Source: Flavobacterium psychrophilum (GTDB lineage Bacteria > Bacteroidota > Bacteroidia > Flavobacteriales > Flavobacteriaceae). Taken from it: DNA of 20,922 bases. Positions within the stretch are counted from its first letter, which is position 1. The number at the start of each line of letters is the position of its first letter. The translations under genes were made by a program, and so were the position numbers. This document shows, one piece after another, positions 15,673-20,922 of this stretch. Below the pieces are notes generated by a model. The model was not told the origin of the DNA. It saw only the letters and a program-made list of their open reading frames with translations, and ran no database searches. Location: NCBI GenBank assembly GCA_945878515.1, contig CAMCTL010000049.1, forward strand, positions 1-20,922, read 5' to 3'.

Positions 15673-17484
15673 ATGACAAAATTCAAAAAAAAGATGAATA
15701 TCATAAAAATAATAACATTTATAAATAAACAATTAACGTTTTCAGCTCCCTCCCCTTCGGGGAGGGTTGGGGTGGGGCTTTTGCTTTTATTTGTCCAGTT
15801 TTCCTTTGCCCAAAAAAAGGATCCCAAAAAGGACGAAAACATTGGAACAGAAGTCGTAAATGTAGTAAAACCATATACGCCAACCATTTCTGATGCTTTC
15901 AAAGTGAGCGAAATTCCAGTTCTTGACGATGCTGAAAACACCAAAAGAGAAGTAATTAAATACAATATTTTCTCCTTTCCGGTAGCATCGACTTTTACAC
16001 CCTCAAAAGGAAAAGCAGAAGGTGTAGAAAAAGAGAAACAAGCTAAATTATTTAACAATTACGCTACTATTGCAGGCGGGAATTATGGAACGTTAAATGC
16101 TGAATTATTCGTAAATCAAGACCTTAATAACAATGATTATGTTGGAGGAATGTTTCGGCATCTTTCGTCTCAAGGAGGAATTAAAGACGTTGAATTACAG
16201 GATTCTTTTTATGATACTTCTATCGATTTGACTTATGGAATTCGTCAAAGTGATCTGTCGTGGAATGTAGATTTAGGTTATCAAAATCAAGTGTACAATT
16301 GGTATGGTTTGCCAGAAGGTTTTGGGACAACTTTAATTCAGCAAATCAACCCGCAGCATAGTTACAACAATTTGTATTTAGGAAGTAAAATTGAACTTAA
16401 TGAAAATATTATAAAGGAAGCGAGTGTGAAATTCAATCATTTTTCTGATAATTATGGTTCGTCGGAAAACCGTTTTTATGCAAAACCTTCTTTCGAATTC
16501 AATATCAGTGACAAAATAGTAAAAGCGAATGTGATTGTCGATTATTTAGGAGGAAGTTTTGAGAAAAATTATTCCAATACAAACGCATTAAAATATGGCT
16601 TTACCAATTTTGGAATTGCCCCAAGTTTCTTGATAAACAAAGAAGATTGGACTTTAAATATCGGTTTAGGCTTGTTTTATAGTTTGGATTTAGAAAACAA
16701 TAACAACAAATTTTTGGTTTATCCGCAAATCAATGCATCGCTAAAGGTAGTTGGAGATTTGATGATTTTCTATGCTGGAGCCGAAGGGAATTTAGAACAA
16801 AACACCTATTCGGATTTTGTGAATCAAAACCACTTTTTGTCTCCAACCTTGGACATCAAACCAACAGACAAACAGTATGATGTTTTCGCTGGTTTGAAAG
16901 GGAAATTGACCAATACTGTAAGTTACAACCTTCGGGCTTCTTATGTAAATGAGCGAAATAGAGTTTTATTTAAAAGCAACGATTACAACGAAAACAATAC
17001 TAATGAAAATTATGCTTTTGGCAATTCCTTGCAGATAGTTTATGATGATATGAAAACCATTAGTTTTTATGGCGATTTAAAAGCCGATATTTCCGAGGAT
17101 GTGACTTTTGGAATTAACGGAACCTTTAGCAGTTATTCTAATGATATTCAGGCTGAAGCATGGAATTTGCCAGCCATAAAATTGAATGCAAATGTTGATT
17201 TCAACATCACCGAAAAATGGTACGCTGGAGCCAATGTTTTCTTTGTTGGAGATCGAAAAGATCAAAAATTGGACACTAATATTGTTTATGTTATTGCGCC
17301 AAGTCCAATTACTTTAGAAGGTTTTTTTGATGTAAACGCAAATCTTGGATTCAAATACAATGATAGATTAACTGCTTTTTTGCGAGCCAATAATATTGCA
17401 AACCAAGCCTATCAAAAATGGCTGAATTATCCAGTTCAAGGATTTCAGGTAGTTTTGGGTGCGAATTATAAATTTGACTTTTAA
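15673..17484 (+). CDS. Outer-membrane beta-barrel protein, TonB-dependent-receptor-like without a plug domain
   Basis: The start is uncertain. ATG 15673 (MTKFKKKMNII, 603 aa) gives a basic n-region and is preferred; ATG 15694 (MNIIKII, 596 aa) is also possible; ATG 15622 lies in repeat DNA inside the TPR gene and is rejected. The signal peptide ends LLLLFVQFSFAQ. Mature residues begin KKDPKKDENIGTEVVNVVKP, then come about 500 residues of alternating beta-strands rich in Tyr, Asn and Gly, ending in GANYKFDF with the C-terminal aromatic typical of outer-membrane barrels. It resembles the barrel part of TonB-dependent receptors, but I see no carboxypeptidase-like domain and no plug. A GC-hairpin repeat encodes 13 residues of the signal peptide region. 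With the TPR gene just upstream it probably forms an outer-membrane assembly of unknown function. Confidence 0.75.
   Translation: MTKFKKKMNIIKIITFINKQLTFSAPSPSGRVGVGLLLLFVQFSFAQKKDPKKDENIGTEVVNVVKPYTPTISDAFKVSEIPVLDDAENTKREVIKYNIFSFPVASTFTPSKGKAEGVEKEKQAKLFNNYATIAGGNYGTLNAELFVNQDLNNNDYVGGMFRHLSSQGGIKDVELQDSFYDTSIDLTYGIRQSDLSWNVDLGYQNQVYNWYGLPEGFGTTLIQQINPQHSYNNLYLGSKIELNENIIKEASVKFNHFSDNYGSSENRFYAKPSFEFNISDKIVKANVIVDYLGGSFEKNYSNTNALKYGFTNFGIAPSFLINKEDWTLNIGLGLFYSLDLENNNNKFLVYPQINASLKVVGDLMIFYAGAEGNLEQNTYSDFVNQNHFLSPTLDIKPTDKQYDVFAGLKGKLTNTVSYNLRASYVNERNRVLFKSNDYNENNTNENYAFGNSLQIVYDDMKTISFYGDLKADISEDVTFGINGTFSSYSNDIQAEAWNLPAIKLNANVDFNITEKWYAGANVFFVGDRKDQKLDTNIVYVIAPSPITLEGFFDVNANLGFKYNDRLTAFLRANNIANQAYQKWLNYPVQGFQVVLGANYKFDF
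15743..15780 (+). repeat. GC-rich hairpin repeat inside the signal-peptide coding region
   Basis: CCCTCCCC (15748-15755) and GGGGAGGG (15759-15766) form a perfect 8-bp stem around TTC, followed by TTGGGGTGGGGCTT. This G-rich hairpin is a striking island in AT-rich DNA. It resembles the ctccccttcggggaggg-type dispersed repeats I recall between Flavobacterium genes. Here it is in frame and encodes SAPSPSGRVGVGL. Confidence 0.8.
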
Positions 17485-17540
17485 ATCTGCAGGCCTTTTG
17501 GCACTGCGAGGTGCGAGCCGAAACGCAAAAAAAGTATAAA

Positions 17541-17582
17541 ATAAATCTGCGAAAATCAGTTAAATCCGTGTTATCCGTGTGC
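17541..17582 (+). repeat. Short repeat-like segment before the GreA-like gene
   Basis: ATCCGTGT occurs at 17564-17571 and 17573-17580, preceded by AAATCTGCGAAAATCAG. The stretch resembles the aatccgtg/atctgtg dispersed intergenic repeats of Bacteroidota. It fills most of the gap between the barrel gene and the next start. Confidence 0.45.
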
Positions 17583-17590
17583 CAATTATT

Positions 17591-18040
17591 ATGACTTTCA
17601 AACAAAAAATACACCAACATTACCAGCAATTAGTCCAAGACCGAGAAGATGCTTTTCGAGATATGATCGTGGCTTTGACCGAAGATTCAAAGAACGATGC
17701 AAAAGGTTCTGCTGGCGACAAACACGAAACAGCTTTGTCGATGATGCACATTGAGCAGGAAAAACTCAATCACAAATTGAAAGAAGTTTTGGCTCAAAAA
17801 GCTATTTTAGACAAAATTGATTCCACCACAATTGCCAAAACAATTATTGTAGGTAGCTTGGTCAAAGCCAATGGGATTTATTTGTACTTGAGTGCAGCAC
17901 TTCCTAAAATTGCAGTAGATGGAATCAATGTTATTGCACTTTCTCCACAATCGCCATTAGGAAATAAACTGATGGGAAATCAAGTGGGTTTTTCGTTTGA
18001 GATTAATGGAACGACGTATTTAATTAAGAGTGTTGAGTGA
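17591..18040 (+). CDS. GreA/GreB C-terminal-domain-like protein (transcription-factor-like)
   Basis: The 149-residue product is called from the ATG at 17591 (MTFKQKIHQHYQ); an upstream GTG at 17579 lies within repeat DNA. Residues 1-75 form a predicted antiparallel coiled coil with a charged turn (EDSKNDAKGSAGDKHETA, about 31-48), like the GreA/Rnk finger that enters the RNA polymerase secondary channel. Residues about 85-149 follow the GreA C-terminal FKBP-like fold: GSLVKANGIYLYLS, ALSPQSPLGNKLMGNQVGFSFE, YLIKSVE. GreA itself is longer (about 158) and has a different acidic tip, so this is a paralogue whose partner may still be RNA polymerase. Proteins of this type in Flavobacteria are, as I recall, sometimes labelled 3-oxoacyl-ACP synthase, which the sequence does not support. 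A decayed second copy of its tail lies at 18301. Confidence 0.75.
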   Translation: MTFKQKIHQHYQQLVQDREDAFRDMIVALTEDSKNDAKGSAGDKHETALSMMHIEQEKLNHKLKEVLAQKAILDKIDSTTIAKTIIVGSLVKANGIYLYLSAALPKIAVDGINVIALSPQSPLGNKLMGNQVGFSFEINGTTYLIKSVE

Positions 18041-18057
18041 ATTCTTAAAAAGATAGT

Positions 18058-18288
18058 ATGAAATTTGAGATGTATTTATTGCCGTTTGCTATTTTGTTGT
18101 TCAGTTATTTAATGTATATATTTTTTCATAAAGGGAAAAAAAGACCGATTCTTGGAGAAAAACGAAACGATATGACCGAATATTTAAAAGACTACTATAG
18201 TCACAGGTTATATTGGTGGTGGTTAGTTATGCTTATTTTTGGTTTGCTAATTTTAGTAATGGTAATAGTTATAGATTTCATTTTGTGA
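18058..18288 (+). CDS. Small two-helix membrane protein, 76 aa, unknown function
   Basis: The product has one hydrophobic helix near residues 5-23 and another near 54-75, joined by a basic and polar loop (HKGKKRPILGEKRND, then TEYLKDYYSHRLYWWW). It probably sits in the inner membrane as a hairpin. It starts 17 bp after the GreA-like stop and is likely co-transcribed with it. It lies between the intact GreA-like tail and a remnant of a similar tail. No family was recognised. The start is the first of two close methionines (MKFEM). Confidence 0.6.
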   Translation: MKFEMYLLPFAILLFSYLMYIFFHKGKKRPILGEKRNDMTEYLKDYYSHRLYWWWLVMLIFGLLILVMVIVIDFIL

Positions 18289-18300
18289 TTTTAAACTAAA

Positions 18301-18357
18301 GCCGGTTTTCAATTTGAAATTAATGGAACGAAATATTTAATTGAGGGAATTAGTTGA
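18301..18357 (+). pseudogene. Remnant of the 3' end of a second GreA-like gene
   Basis: The segment reads AGFQFEINGTKYLIEGIS then TGA. Aligned without gaps to the last 54 bases of the intact gene (17987-18040), 18304-18357 is identical at 41 positions, and 11 of 17 residues match (GF-FEINGT-YLI). No start or upstream domain remains; the 12 bp before it join the stop of the small membrane gene. It is a partial duplication or the tail of a deleted paralogue. Confidence 0.8.
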
Positions 18358-18400
18358 TAATTTCAAAGCAAGTTTAATTTTTCTGCAAAGTCTATTTTTA

Positions 18401-18535
18401 TCATTTCCCAATTTGCAAACTCAAAGCCGTGCCACCCACCAATCTGAAAGGTAAAAATAGCTCTTCTTGCATCAACTCGATTAAGATTTCTTTAAGTAAA
18501 GGCGAGACGGTATTCCAATATAAATTTTCCAAAAC
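18401..18535 (-). pseudogene. Truncated AbiEii/AbiGii-type nucleotidyltransferase toxin
   Basis: Directly after the antitoxin-like stop, the reverse frame reads LENLYWNTVSPLLKEILIEL, then MQEELFLPFRLVGGTALSLQIGK and TGA. This is the N-terminus of AbiEii-type toxins up to the GG(T/S) motif of the nucleotidyltransferase fold. The H-R-x-S-x-D-I-D-L-F block with the catalytic aspartates, and the remaining 200 or so residues, are gone. A second frame (about 18363-18419) reads FANWEMIKIDFAEKLNLL and stop, which could be the old C-terminus joined by an internal deletion; that part is uncertain. No clear ATG remains (TTG at 18532 is the nearest candidate). The toxin is almost certainly inactive. Confidence 0.8.
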
Positions 18536-18537
18536 GC

Positions 18538-18999
18538 TTACAATTGGTGTTTAATTAATTTTATTTTTTCAACCGTATCAGCCCCATAAAAACGGGTAAT
18601 TTCTTCTTGTTCTTCTTCGGTGCCTCTCGAAAAAACACGTTTTACAACGGCAACTTTCATCTGTTCCCAATCAATTTTATCTATTGTGGTGTCCCAAAAC
18701 AGCACCTTACTTAATTTGGAAATATCTGGTGTTCGTTGATTTTTTTTCTTGAACACTTTGATGTCATAATAATTTTGTAGAGTCATCAAAAAGCCTTCTT
18801 CCAGTTCTAATTTTTCTTCAATTTTTAAAGATATGGGAACATTCATCCGGCGAGTTCCTTTAAGAATGGCACCCAAAGTCTGCGGATGTTCTTCAATAGA
18901 AATTGCAAATTGTCGCTTGATAATGCCTCTTTTAAGCAATTCTCGCTCTACAAATTTGCCTGGATGCACGCCTTTAATAATTTTAAGAATATCTTTCAT
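18538..18999 (-). CDS. HTH antitoxin-like protein with C-terminal FWD-type domain, cognate of an AbiEii toxin
   Basis: The 153-residue product is called from the ATG at 18999 (MKDILKIIKGVHPG); longer in-frame starts up to 19068 lie upstream of or within the promoter. Residues 10-60 form a HigA/XRE-like helix-turn-helix (HPGKFVERELLKRG, QFAISIEEHPQTLGAILKGTRRM). Residues 97-140 (SKVLFWDTTIDKIDWEQMKV, RVFSRGTEEEQEEITRFYG) match the LFWD-x-(n)-IDW...R-FxRG...FYG module found on antitoxins paired with AbiEii-type nucleotidyltransferases. It would bind its operator and regulate itself. The toxin gene downstream is broken, so this is an orphan antitoxin or regulator. A palindrome overlaps the -7 box, as expected for autoregulation. 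Confidence 0.8.
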   Translation of the reverse strand: MKDILKIIKGVHPGKFVERELLKRGIIKRQFAISIEEHPQTLGAILKGTRRMNVPISLKIEEKLELEEGFLMTLQNYYDIKVFKKKNQRTPDISKLSKVLFWDTTIDKIDWEQMKVAVVKRVFSRGTEEEQEEITRFYGADTVEKIKLIKHQL

Positions 19000-19003
19000 A
19001 TTG

Positions 19004-19035
19004 CAAATGTAAACAAATTTGTTTATTTGTTTCAA
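19004..19035 (-). promoter_or_regulatory. Antitoxin promoter with overlapping palindromic operator
   Basis: On the minus strand, TTG (19033-19035), a 21-nt spacer and TACATTTG (19004-19011) form a good Bacteroidota promoter. TAAACAAATTTGTTTA (19010-19025) is a perfect 16-bp palindrome overlapping the -7 box and spacer. A further ACAAAT half-site is at about 19026-19031 on the minus strand. Only 4 bp separate the -7 box from the ATG at 18999, so the mRNA should be leaderless or nearly so. Confidence 0.6.
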
Positions 19036-19185
19036 TAATATAATTCGCATTGATTTCAACCGTTTCAATCGCGTCTAATTCTTTCACAAAATACCATCAA
19101 AACCTTCAAAAAAACCCTGATTCCCTAATAATTTTTTTCGTAAATTCGCCACCTTAAAAGTTTGACTTTAAAACGAAACCAAATT

Positions 19186-19455
19186 ATGAGCAAAACAATG
19201 ACAGTCGACATCTTGTCGAGCATTAAAGGAGCACAGCCTTCCGAGAGCGTGAACAAATTATTTGATGTAATTAAAAATGCAATTCCATCAAATGAAAATT
19301 CCTTGAATAATGTCAATCATAATTGTGTTTCTGTAAATGATTTAAGAGAAGATGTTGTGATAGAAAGTTCGGCTTTAGAGAAACAACTTATCATTGAAAA
19401 CTTCCCAAACAAAAAAAACGGTTTTTTAGTGGTTGCTAAAGTTATAGAAGGATAA
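19186..19455 (+). CDS. gatC: GatC-like subunit with divergent N-terminus
   Basis: The 89-residue product is called from the ATG at 19186 (MSKTMTVDIL); the TTG at 19162 is unlikely. The C-terminal half fits GatC: LREDVV (53-58), then LEKQLIIENFPNKKNGFLVV and AKVIEG, matching the LREDxV...NAPxxxxGFFxVPKVIE pattern that wraps around GatA. The N-terminal half lacks the usual GatC pattern (IAxLARLxLxxEE) and instead reads ILSSIKGAQPSESVNKLFDV. GatC stabilises the GatAB amidotransferase that converts Glu-tRNA(Gln) or Asp-tRNA(Asn) to the amide form. It is followed 2 bp later by gatA. A possible -7 box (TAAATTCG, 19141-19148) lies 37 bp upstream. Confidence 0.65.
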   Translation: MSKTMTVDILSSIKGAQPSESVNKLFDVIKNAIPSNENSLNNVNHNCVSVNDLREDVVIESSALEKQLIIENFPNKKNGFLVVAKVIEG

Positions 19456-19457
19456 AA

Positions 19458-20855
19458 ATGGATTCTCAAATAAAAAAAATACACCACCAATTGGTGTCAA
19501 AACAAATCACTTGTACAGCATTGGTGCAAGAAAAATTAGATAAACTTAGACAAAACACTTACAACTCTGTAAATTCTATGTTAGACACTTTGGCGTTAGA
19601 TTTAGCGGCAAAAGTAGACGCTAAAATAGCAAACGGGGAAACCATAGGTTTGTTAGAAGGAATTCCATTCGGAATTAAAGATGTGTACATGTTGCAGGGA
19701 ACTTACACTACAGCAAGTTCGGATTTGTTGAAAAACTATAAATCGCCTTATACAGCAACCGCAATTCAAAAATTATTAGATGCAGGTGCAATTCCAATAG
19801 TTAAAGAAAACTGCGATAGTTTTGGTCATGGCTCTTCCAGTGAAAACACCATTTTTGGAGCGGTAAAAAACGCTATCGATCCAACATTAGTGGCTGGAGG
19901 TTCAAGCGGTGGATCTGCAGTTAACGTTGCCAAAGATTATACAGTTTTTTCTATTGGTGGAGATACTGGAGGTTCGATTCGCCAGCCAGCAGGGTACAAT
20001 CATATTTACGGTTTTAAACCTACTTACGGAAGAATTTCTCGATTTGGATTAATGGCTTATGCGTCTTCAACGGATTGTGTAGGGCCGTTGGCCAAGTCAG
20101 TGGAAGATATTCGAATTATATTGAACGCCATTAGCGGGAAAGACAGCAAAGACCAGACTTCAATTAATTCTACAGAAATAACTGAGGAGGAACTAAGTAT
20201 TTCGAAAGTAAAAGTAGTTGGTTATTTCAAGAATTTTATCGAAAATGAATCACTCGACGCCGAAATAAGATTCAATTTTTTAGCAACAATTGAGAAATTG
20301 AAAGCCGAAGGAATTACTGTAAAGGAATTGGATTTTTTCAAATCGGATATTTTAGTTTCAACTTATTATACGCTTGCAATGGCAGAAACGGCTTCTAATT
20401 TATCTCGTCTGGACGGAACAAATTACGGAAACCGTATTGAAGCGGAAAACTTAATCGAAACTTATGCTGTAACGCGTTCGGAAAACTTTTCGGAAGAAAC
20501 TAAACGAAGAATTGTAGGAGGAAACCAAGTTTTGTCTCAAGGTTTTTCCGAAGGCATCTATTTAAAAGGATTGGCTTTAAGAGATCAAATTTCTGAAAAT
20601 TTTAGTAAAGATTTTTCAGTTGTTGATGTTATTTTATCACCGATTACGCCAAGTGCTCCGCCTAAAATAGGAGATAGCTTAAAAGATCCATTAGCCATGT
20701 ATTTGTCAGATGCCTATACGGTTGGTTTTAGCTTAGGACAGTTGCCTACTTTAACTGTGCCTCAGGGTACAGGAACGGGACTGCAAATTACTGCAGCAAA
20801 AAATAATGAAGTTTTAATTTTACAGTTTGCTAACTTCTTAAAAGAAATGTTATAA
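19458..20855 (+). CDS. gatA: Amidotransferase subunit A (GatA-like amidase)
   Basis: The 465-residue amidase-signature enzyme has the complete Ser-cisSer-Lys triad: Lys74 (PFGIKD), cis-Ser149 (AGGSSGGSA) and nucleophile Ser173 (GGDTGGSIRQPAG). The spacing equals that of GatA (K79/S154/S178 in S. aureus GatA). It is expected to hydrolyse glutamine and channel ammonia to GatB for amidation of mischarged tRNA in the cytoplasm. The segment before the signature, KENCDSFGHGSSSENTIFGA, departs from the usual TNMDEFAMGSSTENSAFG by replacing Glu, Ala and Met, so substrate handling may differ. It sits between a GatC-like gene (2 bp gap) and a GatB start that shares the last base of the stop (TAATG). 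A stand-alone amidase is the alternative, but the operon favours GatA. Confidence 0.85.
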   Translation: MDSQIKKIHHQLVSKQITCTALVQEKLDKLRQNTYNSVNSMLDTLALDLAAKVDAKIANGETIGLLEGIPFGIKDVYMLQGTYTTASSDLLKNYKSPYTATAIQKLLDAGAIPIVKENCDSFGHGSSSENTIFGAVKNAIDPTLVAGGSSGGSAVNVAKDYTVFSIGGDTGGSIRQPAGYNHIYGFKPTYGRISRFGLMAYASSTDCVGPLAKSVEDIRIILNAISGKDSKDQTSINSTEITEEELSISKVKVVGYFKNFIENESLDAEIRFNFLATIEKLKAEGITVKELDFFKSDILVSTYYTLAMAETASNLSRLDGTNYGNRIEAENLIETYAVTRSENFSEETKRRIVGGNQVLSQGFSEGIYLKGLALRDQISENFSKDFSVVDVILSPITPSAPPKIGDSLKDPLAMYLSDAYTVGFSLGQLPTLTVPQGTGTGLQITAAKNNEVLILQFANFLKEML

Positions 20856-20922
20856 TGGAATTGGAACAATTAACTGCGGCTTTAAAAGCCCACGATTTAG
20901 AATTGGTAATCGGACTGGAAAC
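20855..20922 (+). CDS. gatB: Amidotransferase subunit B (GatB), N-terminal fragment
   Basis: The ATG at 20855 overlaps the gatA stop by one base. The 22 readable residues end in ALKAHDLELVIGLE followed by the start of a Thr codon, matching the GatB opening (x-x-VIGLExH) before the LNTKSKLFC motif, which lies outside the window. Canonical GatB has Val where this one appears to have Thr (GLET). GatB carries the kinase and transamidase site. Translation is probably coupled to gatA. Confidence 0.75.
   Translation, partial: MELEQLTAALKAHDLELVIGLE

Noticed and set aside
15615..16058. Reverse-strand frame of 147 codons opposite the barrel gene
   Set aside because: It is a shadow of the signal-peptide and N-terminal coding region; its unusual composition comes from the GC-hairpin repeat.
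17497..17535. Possible terminator after the barrel gene (GGCAC...GTGCGAGCC)
   Set aside because: The stem is short and interrupted, and the T-tract is missing on the plus strand.
17591..18040. 3-oxoacyl-ACP synthase annotation for the GreA-like protein
   Set aside because: The protein is far too short and has no ketosynthase motifs; its coiled coil and SPxSPLGxxLxG motif fit the GreA C-terminal family.

Overview
The window is AT-rich chromosomal DNA from a member of the Bacteroidota, most likely Flavobacterium or a close relative. The evidence is a type IX secretion (T9SS) sorting domain, Bacteroidota-type -7 promoter boxes (TAnnTTTG), A-rich leaders instead of Shine-Dalgarno sites, a lone ftsE, and short dispersed GC-hairpin and purine-rich repeats. 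No rRNA, tRNA, CRISPR array or insertion sequence was recognised.

Region 1 (1-11733) is surface-polysaccharide and cell-surface territory. It opens with the C-terminal end of a Wzx-type flippase and a two-way terminator. Next come a reverse-strand gene of unknown function (533-1216), an intergenic array of 42-bp tandem repeats (1321-1545), and two exported surface proteins in tandem (a tail-fibre-like protein and a T9SS cargo protein with a 3-coathanger-type segment), closed by a strong terminator. Then follow an abutting MBOAT/SGNH pair that probably O-acylates an extracytoplasmic glycan, four glycosyltransferases on alternating strands, and an FdtA-type dTDP-sugar 3,4-ketoisomerase. Together these look like the variable end of an O-antigen or capsule locus assembled from modules.

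Region 2 (11737-18357) is more housekeeping-like. It holds ftsE on the minus strand, then a forward block: a 1004-residue exported TPR protein, an outer-membrane beta-barrel protein without a visible plug domain, a GreA-C-terminal-like protein and a small two-helix membrane protein. Dispersed repeats sit at the joints of this block. One GC-rich hairpin lies inside the coding sequence of the barrel protein's signal peptide. Just downstream is a 57-bp remnant of a second GreA-like gene tail.

Region 3 (18363-19035) is a decayed toxin-antitoxin locus. An intact HTH antitoxin-like gene with a palindromic operator is followed by a truncated AbiEii-type nucleotidyltransferase toxin.

Region 4 (19186-20922) is a gatC-gatA-gatB-type amidotransferase operon. 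gatB runs off the window, and the GatC-like subunit has an unusual N-terminus.

No single large novel defence or mobile system is visible. The most informative irregularities are the orphaned antitoxin, the duplicated greA-like tail, the hairpin repeat absorbed into a signal peptide, the tandem hairpin array, the TPR/barrel pair and the divergent Gat operon.
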